DNA of 64,000 nt. Source: Parabacteroides chinchillae (GTDB lineage Bacteria > Bacteroidota > Bacteroidia > Bacteroidales > Tannerellaceae). A program made the position numbers and the translations under genes. This document shows, piece by piece, positions 26,906 to 34,877 of the stretch. The number at the start of each line of letters is the position of its first letter. Position 1 is the stretch's first letter. Under the pieces are notes generated by a model. It saw only the letters and a program-made list of their open reading frames with translations, had not been told where the DNA came from and ran no database searches. The stretch covers positions 1 through 64,000 of the forward strand of contig NZ_FNVS01000004.1 in NCBI RefSeq assembly GCF_900108035.1, in the 5' to 3' direction.

Positions 26906-28255
26906 ATGAAACCTATCTATTTAATATTGTGCCTTTTATTTTCTGCACTCACCATGTTAACTTTAAGCGGATGTACAAAAGACAACGAAGCAAACCCAAA
27001 CAAAATTTCACTGAGCGAACTGCCTTCCAAGGCTGGTTACTTCCTGCTTGATATCTTCCCCAACCAAGAACCTGTCCTGGTAGAAAAAGCAAGTAAAGAA
27101 GAAAATAATTACAGTTTCCGGGTAACCTATCCCGATGATGTTGCAATCTGCTTTGATGAAAACGGTGGGTGGAAACTAATCAATATTCCAGGCGAACAAA
27201 CACCGGAAGGAATAAGTAAGCATTTTCAAGAAATGGTACACTATACAAATACTGTTTATCAAACAAACCGTATAAAAAGCATTACCCGTACCGATTATGG
27301 GCAGTTTGCCACATTAGATAACGAAAAAACAGTGGCATTCAGTGAAGAGTTCTATCTTGGAGAAGAACTAGGTCAGGAAGGATATTCTTCTCTTCCCCCA
27401 GGCATTCAATCCTTTATCAAAGAATATTTCATAGGTGCAGGTTACAAATATGTCACAGTAGACCAGCAAGCTAATGAAACATCGGTCTATAAATACCGGA
27501 TATCATTAGACAAAGGTTACAAAGCATGGTTTGATGTGGATGGCAACTGGAAATACATAACCAGCCTTTCCAATGAAACTGACAATTCGCTTCCACTTGA
27601 TCTTATCAACATTTTACCGGAAAAAATTCGAAAAGAAGTAGCAAGTATAACCAAGTTGGTCACTATCTACAAAAAAAATGAAACACTGTACGAGATAGGA
27701 ACCAGTCGCACCGACATCAAAACTTATACCACAGAAGTAATACCTCCTACCGACTTGCATCAAAAGGAAGTTAAAGAATTCATAGATACCTACTTCGAAT
27801 CAGAAAGCAACTACAGGCTCACCGTTCCTGCACATGTAGCAGACCCTTATTATCACGTTCGGCTCCCGAATGGTTTCGACTTCCGTTTGGACAAAACATT
27901 ACAATGGGACCTGATAGACGGACACGGTTATCCATTCACAACAAAACTGCTTGCACTTGTTCCCGAAAAGATTCTTACCGACAGCAGGATCAAGAAATAC
28001 ATCACAGCTATTCGCCGTGATGAAAACGGTTATTATATAAACCTCATCGGTAATTACTATCTCCAATATGATGCGGATGGTAACTACGACGGACAACAAC
28101 ATAGCCCTGCTCCTTACGACAAGGCATATACATACGTTCGCTATACCTATCCCAAAGATATAGGCATTCAGTATCTATCATGGGAAGGATTTGTATTCAA
28201 ACTAAGCGATGGAACAAAAATAAACTTCGACAGTACGGGGAAACCGATAGAATAG
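26906..28255 (+). CDS. Lipoprotein with repeated PepSY-like domains
   Basis: 449 residues from ATG 26906 (a TTG at 26903 is also in frame). The signal ends in the lipobox LSGC (Cys about 23). The body is built of recurring units with an amphipathic helix such as LPPGIQSFIKEYF or HQKEVKEFIDTYF followed by strands ending in FDVDGNWKYI, FDENGGWKLI or YDADGNYDG. At least three long units can be seen. This is the layout of periplasmic PepSY-like (DUF2874) proteins. Function unknown; possibly protease inhibition or ligand binding. It stands alone, with opposite or spaced neighbours. Confidence 0.65.
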   Translation: MKPIYLILCLLFSALTMLTLSGCTKDNEANPNKISLSELPSKAGYFLLDIFPNQEPVLVEKASKEENNYSFRVTYPDDVAICFDENGGWKLINIPGEQTPEGISKHFQEMVHYTNTVYQTNRIKSITRTDYGQFATLDNEKTVAFSEEFYLGEELGQEGYSSLPPGIQSFIKEYFIGAGYKYVTVDQQANETSVYKYRISLDKGYKAWFDVDGNWKYITSLSNETDNSLPLDLINILPEKIRKEVASITKLVTIYKKNETLYEIGTSRTDIKTYTTEVIPPTDLHQKEVKEFIDTYFESESNYRLTVPAHVADPYYHVRLPNGFDFRLDKTLQWDLIDGHGYPFTTKLLALVPEKILTDSRIKKYITAIRRDENGYYINLIGNYYLQYDADGNYDGQQHSPAPYDKAYTYVRYTYPKDIGIQYLSWEGFVFKLSDGTKINFDSTGKPIE

Positions 28256-28318
28256 CTTTACTTCCTGTTTTCATTTCTATCCAAAGAAATTACCGGGATA
28301 TCTTCTTCGGCCAGTTCG

Positions 28319-28349
28319 TTGCTAAGATGGAGAGATTGTAATATCTTTG
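28319..28349 (+). promoter_or_regulatory. Promoter very close to the trmB start
   Basis: TTG (28319-28321), 20-base spacer, TATCTTTG (28342-28349). The family-conserved ATG of trmB is at 28354, only 4 bases after the box, so transcription would begin at or next to the start codon. Confidence 0.6.
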
Positions 28350-28353
28350 CAGC

Positions 28354-29112
28354 ATGGGAAAGAATAAATTAGCAAAGTTTGACGACATGGCGGGTTATCC
28401 GCATGTCTTTCAATATCCGTTTGCCACGCTTCAGGAAAAAGGATTTGACCTGAAAGGGCATTGGCATGAGCGGTTCTTCAATAATAATAATCCGATTGTA
28501 CTGGAATTGGGTTGCGGCAAAGGCGAATATACGGTTGGTTTGGGCAAACTCTTCCCAAACAAAAACTTTATCGGTGTAGATATAAAAGGGGCACGTATGT
28601 GGACCGGCGCAAAGGAATCCCTGGAGGACGGAATGACAAACGTAGCTTTTCTACGCACCAGCATCGAACTGATAGCCCACTTCTTTGCCCCCGGAGAAGT
28701 AGCAGAGATATGGCTTACCTTCCCTGATCCGCAAATGAAGAAAGTAAACAAACGGCTTACTTCTACACGGTTCATGAAAATGTATCGCGAAATTCTGTCA
28801 GGCGATGGGATTGTTCACCTCAAAACGGACAGCAACTTTATGTATACCTATACCTGTGAAATGGTAAAAGCCAACCACTATCCGGTATTGTTCTCCACAG
28901 ACGACCTTTACCATTCCGGTCTGGCCGACGAAATCCTTTCCATCCAGACTTATTACGAACAACAATGGCTGGATCGTGGACTGAACATCAAATATATCAA
29001 ATTTGTTTGTGAAGAACGGGCGAATCTCATTGAACCGGACGTAGAAATCGAATACGATCCGTACCGCAGTTTCAACCGTAGTAAACGCAGTGCGCTGGCA
29101 TCGGGAAAATGA
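28354..29112 (+). CDS. trmB: tRNA (guanine-N7-)-methyltransferase
   Basis: 252 residues. The SAM-binding loop is [17 protein letters not shown] (about residue 50), then [18 protein letters not shown] and the TrmB signature [17 protein letters not shown] (about 127-143) with [13 protein letters not shown] further on. It methylates G46 in the variable loop of tRNAs. The start [20 protein letters not shown] matches the Bacteroidetes family, which supports 28354 although the promoter leaves no room for a normal leader. An in-frame ATG at 28387 is the alternative. Confidence 0.95.
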   Translation: MGKNKLAKFDDMAGYPHVFQYPFATLQEKGFDLKGHWHERFFNNNNPIVLELGCGKGEYTVGLGKLFPNKNFIGVDIKGARMWTGAKESLEDGMTNVAFLRTSIELIAHFFAPGEVAEIWLTFPDPQMKKVNKRLTSTRFMKMYREILSGDGIVHLKTDSNFMYTYTCEMVKANHYPVLFSTDDLYHSGLADEILSIQTYYEQQWLDRGLNIKYIKFVCEERANLIEPDVEIEYDPYRSFNRSKRSALASGK

Positions 29113-29163
29113 GGAAGAAAAAAAGCAGATAAGTAGTTAAGAATAAAATACAACATAGAAGCT

Positions 29164-30273
29164 ATGGCAATATATCCTAAACTGATTATGGACGCACTCG
29201 CCACCGTGCGTTATCCCGGAACCGGAAAGAATCTGGTGGATATGGGAATGGTGGAAGACAACATCCGCATCGAAGGCAACAAAGTGAGCTTTTCACTTTT
29301 GTTTGAAAAACCGAGCGACCCGTTTATCAAATCCGTTGTAAAAGCAGCCGAGACAGCAATCCTCACTTATGTAGATAAGGATGTAGACATCAAAGGCAAC
29401 ATCAAAGTTATCACCCGCCAGGTAGCACGTCCCGAACCGGACAAGCTTTTACCGCAGGTGAAGAATATCATTGCCGTTTCTTCCGGCAAAGGTGGCGTTG
29501 GTAAAAGTACGGTAGCTGCCAACTTAGCAGTAGCATTAGCCGGACTTGGCTATAAGGTAGGATTGCTGGATGCCGATATTTTCGGTCCATCACAACCTAA
29601 AATGTTTCATGTTGAAGACGCCCGCCCGGTATTGGAAGAAGTAGGTGGACGCGAGTTGATCCAGCCGGCAGAGAATTACGGTGTCAAGCTTCTTTCAATC
29701 GGTTTCTTCGTAAACAAGGAGGATGCCGTACTTTGGCGCGGTGCCATGGCAAGCAACGCTTTAAAACAATTGATTGCAGATGCAAACTGGGGAGAGTTGG
29801 ACTATTTTTTAATCGACCTGCCGCCCGGAACAAGTGATATTCACCTTACAATGGTGCAAACACTGGCTATTACAGGAGCAGTCGTTGTTTCCACTCCACA
29901 GGAAGTAGCACTGGCCGATGCACGTAAAGGTATCAGTATGTTCATGGGCGAGAAGATTAATGTGCCTGTACTGGGATTGATAGAGAATATGTCATGGTTT
30001 ACGCCGGCCGAACTGCCGGAAAATAAATACTACCTGTTTGGCAAAGAAGGCGGCAAACGCCTGGCCGAACAACTGAATGTTCCACTACTCGGACAAATAC
30101 CTATTGTGCAAAGCATCTGCGAAGGCGGAGATAACGGCGAACCGGTAGCATTGAACCCGGATAGCATCACCGGAAACGCTTTCCGCCGGCTGGCTGAAAA
30201 TATTGTTGAACAGATCAATTTCCGCAACGAAAACCTTGCCCCCACGCAGCGGGTACAGGTTACAAGGAAATAA
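29164..30273 (+). CDS. mrp: Mrp/NBP35-family iron-sulfur carrier P-loop ATPase
   Basis: 369 residues. The N-terminal FSCA (DUF59-like) domain (about 1-85) is followed by a deviant Walker A, VSSGKGGVGKSTVAANLAV, with LLDADIFGPSQPKMF, FLIDLPPGTSDIHLTMVQT and LIENMSWF. It should carry and deliver Fe-S clusters to apoproteins in the cytoplasm. The usual CPxC cluster-binding motif after ENMSWF is absent: the sequence continues TPAELPENKYYLFG. It is 51 bases from trmB and may share its transcript. Confidence 0.93.
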   Translation: MAIYPKLIMDALATVRYPGTGKNLVDMGMVEDNIRIEGNKVSFSLLFEKPSDPFIKSVVKAAETAILTYVDKDVDIKGNIKVITRQVARPEPDKLLPQVKNIIAVSSGKGGVGKSTVAANLAVALAGLGYKVGLLDADIFGPSQPKMFHVEDARPVLEEVGGRELIQPAENYGVKLLSIGFFVNKEDAVLWRGAMASNALKQLIADANWGELDYFLIDLPPGTSDIHLTMVQTLAITGAVVVSTPQEVALADARKGISMFMGEKINVPVLGLIENMSWFTPAELPENKYYLFGKEGGKRLAEQLNVPLLGQIPIVQSICEGGDNGEPVALNPDSITGNAFRRLAENIVEQINFRNENLAPTQRVQVTRK

Positions 30274-30345
30274 CCTCTTTTGCAGGCACTTTTCCCCGAT
30301 ATAAGAGGAAAAATACCCATATATAATTCCAAACACTTTGGAGTT

Positions 30346-30506
30346 ATAACTTCAAAGACCTTGCTAGCATAACTCTAAAGGGTCCTGAGTTATAACTCTC
30401 AACACTCTGCAAGCATAACTCTAAAGAGTTTGGAAGCATAACTCTCAACACTCTGCAAGCACAACTCCAAAGAGTTTGGAGGCATAACTCCAAACTCTTT
30501 GGAATG
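30346..30506. repeat. Seven-unit 23-bp tandem repeat with internal palindromes
   Basis: Units start at 30346, 30369, 30392, 30415, 30438, 30461 and 30484, all exactly 23 bp and all beginning ATAACT or ACAACT. Two sequence types alternate: ATAACTCTAAAGAGTTTGGA and ATAACTCTCAACACTCTGCA. Units 3 and 5 are identical. Most contain an inner palindrome such as ACTCTAAAGAGT or CCAAACTCTTTGG. The array fills the gap between convergent mrp and hutH and ends 2 bases from the hutH stop, so it may act as the terminator region; a partial unit lies at 30328-30345. Confidence 0.85.
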
Positions 30507-30508
30507 GA

Positions 30509-32005
30509 TCAATACGTACAATCATTCCGGCGGATAAACGCCACCGTACGATGTATCTCGGTATACATTATAATATCCTCGTCTATAAAGGGAACCTCCT
30601 TACGGTACTGTTTCAAGTATTTCTCCAAAACAGGCGATGTTTTAGCCGGACGACGAAACTCGATACCTTGTGCCGCATTCATCAGTTCGATAGCCAAAAT
30701 ATGATCGAGGTTATCCATAACTTTGAATAGTTTCGTGGCTGCATTAGCGCCCATACTCACATGGTCTTCCTGTCCGTTACTGGAAACAATAGAGTCGCTA
30801 CTGGCAGCATAACAATACATCTTATTCTGGCTCACCATACTGGCGGCGGCATATTGCGGAATCATAAACCCGGAATTCAATCCCGGATTAGCCACAAGGA
30901 ATTCGGGTAAACCGCGCAATCCCATAATTAGCTGCGCCACACGACGTTCGGAAATATTACCGAGTTCGGCCAATGCTATAGCAAGGAAGTCATAAGAGAT
31001 AGCAAGCGGTTGTCCGTGAAAATTGCCACCGGAAATGATCTTATCTTCCTCAGGGAAAATAGTAGGATTATCCGTCACCGAATTAATTTCGGTAAGCAGT
31101 ACGCCGGAAACATATCGAATTGCATCTTTTGTTGCACCATGCACCTGCGGAATACAACGGAACGAATACGGATCTTGTACATGTTCTTTCTTCCGGCTAA
31201 TCAATTCACTACCTTCCAACAACTTGCGAAAAGCCGTACCCGTCTCGATCTGCCCCTGGTGCGGACGCATCTGCTGAATACAATCCATAAAAGGATCTAT
31301 CCTGCCGTCGAATGCTTCAAGGGAAAGAGCCGCAATCAAATCGGCGCGCCTGGAAACACTGAAGGCACGCATTAAGGCGAACACGCCATTTGCACTCATA
31401 AACTGCGTGCCGTTAAGTAACGCCAACCCCTCCTTGCTTTTCAGACGGACAGGCTTCCAGGCAAATTCATCCAAAACGCTGATTGCTTCACGTTTCCTTC
31501 CTTTATAATAGACATCGCCAACACCAATAAGAGGCAGGAACAAATTCGCCAACGGTGCCAGGTCGCCACTTGCCCCAAGCGATCCGCGGTCGTACACAAT
31601 AGGCAGAACATCATTATTGAAGAAATCAAGAATGCGCTGTACCGTGATCACTTGCACACCGCTATGCCCCAACGACAAGGCATGCGCCTTGAGCAACATC
31701 ATCAGGCGTACTATAACCGGACTTACCTCATCGCCTATGCTACAAGCATGGCTCTTCACCAGGTTCTCCTGCAACGTACTCAGTTCATCTGATGAGATAT
31801 TCCTATTACATAAAGAACCAAAACCTGTCGTGATACCATAAATAGGCTCGTCTGCCTGTTGTATTTTCCGATCCAGATAATCGCGGCAACGCTGGATGCG
31901 ATCCTTTACGTCGGCTGATAGTTCCAGTTTCATATTTTGCGTGAGTATCTTCTCGATCCCTTCAAACGTCAACGGCTCCGAACCCACATAATAGACATTC
32001 CCCAT
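30509..32005 (-). CDS. hutH: Histidine ammonia-lyase
   Basis: 498 residues. The Ala-Ser-Gly that cyclises to the MIO electrophile is in GSLGASGDLAPLANLFLPLI (about residue 145), and further family segments are GTQFMSANGVFALM, DNPTIFPEEDKIISGGNFHG and SNGQEDHVSMGANAA. It turns histidine into urocanate plus ammonia in the cytoplasm. It is the last gene of the hut operon, 1 base after fchA. The start MGNVYYVGSEPLTFEGIEKI agrees with the Bacteroidetes enzymes. Confidence 0.96.
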   Translation of the reverse strand: MGNVYYVGSEPLTFEGIEKILTQNMKLELSADVKDRIQRCRDYLDRKIQQADEPIYGITTGFGSLCNRNISSDELSTLQENLVKSHACSIGDEVSPVIVRLMMLLKAHALSLGHSGVQVITVQRILDFFNNDVLPIVYDRGSLGASGDLAPLANLFLPLIGVGDVYYKGRKREAISVLDEFAWKPVRLKSKEGLALLNGTQFMSANGVFALMRAFSVSRRADLIAALSLEAFDGRIDPFMDCIQQMRPHQGQIETGTAFRKLLEGSELISRKKEHVQDPYSFRCIPQVHGATKDAIRYVSGVLLTEINSVTDNPTIFPEEDKIISGGNFHGQPLAISYDFLAIALAELGNISERRVAQLIMGLRGLPEFLVANPGLNSGFMIPQYAAASMVSQNKMYCYAASSDSIVSSNGQEDHVSMGANAATKLFKVMDNLDHILAIELMNAAQGIEFRRPAKTSPVLEKYLKQYRKEVPFIDEDIIMYTEIHRTVAFIRRNDCTY

Positions 32006-32006
32006 A

Positions 32007-32630
32007 TCATAATACCGTTTTAACCCAATCCATCAACTTCTTTTCAATCCGGATAGCTTCCGCCTCCAGATGATCGGCTTTTTGCGTCATTCGTTTTACA
32101 AATGCCTCATCCTGTATAGACGACAGATTAATACGCACGTTCAATATGGCCCCCAACACACATGTGCGTGCCGTCATCATCGCGACACAAGCATCTGTTA
32201 CCGCATTACGGTTTCCTTTATGTGCCACATAAATTATCGTTTCCATCACCGATCCCACCTCTTCGGCAACTTTCATCGGGACAAGAGCTGCCTCCTTCGT
32301 CGCGTCCTGAATAACACGGTTACGTTCCGCAACTTCGGCTTCTGTCTCCTTTGGAAGTTTAAAGGCGGCAAAAACACGGTCATACGCTTCGCTATCTTCA
32401 TCGATATAACCAGTTAAACGTTCACGGATCATAGCTGCTTCTACGGCAATAGTTTTCATTTGCCCCTCCACTTCGGCATACTTCTTTTTCCCTATCGTAA
32501 GGTTAGCCACCATTTCCGTAAGAGCTGTTGCTATAGCTCCGTTCAGCGCAGAGATACTACCACCTCCGGGAACCGGAGCATTACCGGCCGTCTCTGCCAA
32601 AAATTCTTTAATTGCCAAGTCTGCTAACAT
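32007..32630 (-). CDS. fchA: Formimidoyltetrahydrofolate cyclodeaminase / methenyl-THF cyclohydrolase family
   Basis: 207 residues. The glycine-rich start ETAGNAPVPGGGSISALNGA (about 14-33) is the substrate loop of the FTCD cyclodeaminase family, and the rest is all-helical. It takes formimino-THF made by FtcD and releases ammonia to give methenyl-THF. In animals this is the C-terminal half of FTCD; here it is a separate gene. It lies between hutI (88-base gap) and hutH (1-base gap). Confidence 0.92.
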   Translation of the reverse strand: MLADLAIKEFLAETAGNAPVPGGGSISALNGAIATALTEMVANLTIGKKKYAEVEGQMKTIAVEAAMIRERLTGYIDEDSEAYDRVFAAFKLPKETEAEVAERNRVIQDATKEAALVPMKVAEEVGSVMETIIYVAHKGNRNAVTDACVAMMTARTCVLGAILNVRINLSSIQDEAFVKRMTQKADHLEAEAIRIEKKLMDWVKTVL

Positions 32631-32718
32631 AGTCTTTTAATCTTTAAGTTATTTATCTTATTCTTCTCCTTACATATCTCTGGTCAAATCTTAATTGTGA
32701 TTCAAAGAAGGCACGCTT

Positions 32719-33975
32719 TTAAACAATATAAAGCATACCATCTTTAATAACAGTTCCCACTATATTCATTCCTACATGATAGGGAAGAAATTTATACGAT
32801 GGAAACTGAAGCAATATCATATCCGCCTTTTTCCCAACATCAATACTACCAATTTTATTAGCACGGCCTACGGCAGCAGCTCCATTAATCGTCAGAGCCG
32901 TCAATGCTTCTTCGGGAGACATTTTCATCTGTATGCAGGCTAAAGAAAACAGCAATGGAACAGAACATGAGAAGCAACTTCCCGGATTAAAATCGGAAGC
33001 AAGAGCCACTGCACAACCTGCATCTATCATTTTACGTGCGGGAGCATAAGGTTCGCCTAAAGAAAAGGCCGTTAACGGCAACAACGTAGCAATCGTGTTC
33101 GACTGGGCCAGGCGTTTGATTCCGGCATCAGATACATGCAACAGATGATCGGCACTTACAGCTTTCATCTTAACAGCCAGTTCGGCACCACCTAAAGAAA
33201 CTATTTCATCGGCATGAAGTTTGAGTTTAAGGCGATAACTTCTGGCTGCCTTCAGCAACCGTTCACTTTGTTCAATCGAGAAAACGCCTTGTTCACAAAA
33301 CACATCACAAAACACAGCACAATGCTCACTCCGAATACTGGGAAGAACCGTTTCTATTATATAATCTATATATTCGTCTGTTCTACCTTTAAATTCGGGT
33401 GGAACGGCATGCGCTCCCATAAATGTAGGAATCACATCTACCGGATGCTCTTCATTCAATTCATTCATCAACCGCAGCTGAATAAGCTCCGTAGACAAAT
33501 CCAGCCCGTAACCACTTTTGCCTTCCACCGTAGTCACTCCCATATCCATCATTGTATCAAGGCGGTCATAAGCCATATCATACAAATGATCATAACGGAT
33601 ACGGCGCGTTGCCTGCATTGTACTTACAATGCCGCCGCCCCGCTCCATAATCGACATATAGCTGTCTCCCTTCATTCTCCAGCTAAACTCTTCCTCTCTA
33701 TAACCCCCAAAAACAAAATGGGTATGGCTATCCACAAAACCGGGAAGTACAGCCCGCCCGCGAGCATCTATCTCCAGGTAATCATTAATATCCAATTGTT
33801 TCAGAACCTCTTCTGTTGTCCCTACCTGTGTAATAATACCATTTTCAATCACAACCGCACCATCTTCTATTATACCGACATCGGACATCTCGGTTCCTTT
33901 TTTAGCGGCAAAACCGGAACAGGTCACAACCTGTGAAGCGTTCCGTATCAGTATTTTTTCCCTTTCCCTGCTCAT
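32719..33975 (-). CDS. hutI: Imidazolonepropionase
   Basis: 418 residues, amidohydrolase fold. The metal-binding HxH is in PGFVDSHTHFVFGGYREEEF, further ligands are in KLKLHADEIVSLGGAELA and SADHLLHVSD, and the catalytic Asp is in ALASDFNPGSC. It opens imidazolone propionate to formiminoglutamate. Its ATG overlaps the ftcD stop by 4 bases, so translation is coupled. Confidence 0.95.
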   Translation of the reverse strand: MSREREKILIRNASQVVTCSGFAAKKGTEMSDVGIIEDGAVVIENGIITQVGTTEEVLKQLDINDYLEIDARGRAVLPGFVDSHTHFVFGGYREEEFSWRMKGDSYMSIMERGGGIVSTMQATRRIRYDHLYDMAYDRLDTMMDMGVTTVEGKSGYGLDLSTELIQLRLMNELNEEHPVDVIPTFMGAHAVPPEFKGRTDEYIDYIIETVLPSIRSEHCAVFCDVFCEQGVFSIEQSERLLKAARSYRLKLKLHADEIVSLGGAELAVKMKAVSADHLLHVSDAGIKRLAQSNTIATLLPLTAFSLGEPYAPARKMIDAGCAVALASDFNPGSCFSCSVPLLFSLACIQMKMSPEEALTALTINGAAAVGRANKIGSIDVGKKADMILLQFPSYKFLPYHVGMNIVGTVIKDGMLYIV

Positions 33976-34877
33976 TCCATTATCCTTGACTCGAGAACCT
34001 GATCTATTGAGAAATTTTCTAATCCCAGGTAATAAGAAGCCGTATCAATTAATGCCTCCATAGGCACCAATCCGATAATTTCGCTTCCGATAACCGGTAC
34101 ACCATAACGGCGGGCTTCCACCCGTACCAGTTCAAAGGCACGATACAAAGCAGTATGGGTATAATCTGTCATATTTATAGATACCTGTACGATACCCCGT
34201 TCCCGCAGATCCACCCCCATTGCTTTACAATAACGGAGACCACCGCCTATAAAACGAATTTTTTTTGCTATATCGATGGCTATATCCAGTTTGTTTGTCC
34301 CTAAATTAACATTATAGGCAACCAACGGCATACGGGCACCGATAGCCACTGCTCCGGCTGTAGCATGACGTTCTACAGGACCGAAATCAGGTTTCCATTC
34401 GGGCTGTTTTATCTTTTCTGCCATTCCCTCAAATTCACCTTTACGAATAGCCGCCAGGTTCTCGCGATGCGGAGCCGAAGCCGATTTTTCATATAAAAAG
34501 ACAGGCAGGTTATAACGGAACGACACCTCACGAGCCACTTCTTTCGATAAAGCAACGGCATCTTCCATTGTGCAACCTTTAATAGGAATAAACGGAACAA
34601 CATCCACCGCCCCCATTCTAGGGTGCTGTCCGGCATGTTTGTTCAGGTCGATAAGTTGAACAGCACAACCAATCGCTTCAATTATAGATTTCTTCAAGGC
34701 TTCGGGTTCGCCAACCACAGTTACAACCAGACGGTTATGATCTTCATCATTACTATAATCCAACAATTTCACATCCGGTTTTGCACGAAACGATTCTACA
34801 ATCTTTTCTATTTTTGCCATGTCCCTGCCCTCACTGAAGTTGGGGACACATTCCATAATTTTATTCCAGTTACTCAT
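33972..34877 (-). CDS. ftcD: Glutamate formimidoyltransferase
   Basis: 301 residues, the size of a stand-alone formiminotransferase domain. Seen are IMECVPNFSEGRDMAKIEKI at the start, AGQHPRMGAVDVVPFIPI and GTNKLDIAIDIAKKIR. It moves the formimino group from formiminoglutamate to tetrahydrofolate, freeing glutamate. Both ends overlap neighbours by 4 bases (hutU before, hutI after). Confidence 0.95.
   Translation of the reverse strand: MSNWNKIMECVPNFSEGRDMAKIEKIVESFRAKPDVKLLDYSNDEDHNRLVVTVVGEPEALKKSIIEAIGCAVQLIDLNKHAGQHPRMGAVDVVPFIPIKGCTMEDAVALSKEVAREVSFRYNLPVFLYEKSASAPHRENLAAIRKGEFEGMAEKIKQPEWKPDFGPVERHATAGAVAIGARMPLVAYNVNLGTNKLDIAIDIAKKIRFIGGGLRYCKAMGVDLRERGIVQVSINMTDYTHTALYRAFELVRVEARRYGVPVIGSEIIGLVPMEALIDTASYYLGLENFSIDQVLESRIME

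Noticed and set aside
30346-30506. CRISPR array
   Set aside because: The 23-bp units are directly adjacent with no unique spacers, and no cas gene is in the window.
33214-33936. 240-residue plus-strand ORF opposite hutI
   Set aside because: It lies wholly antisense to a clear hutI gene, with His/Ile-rich composition typical of shadow frames.
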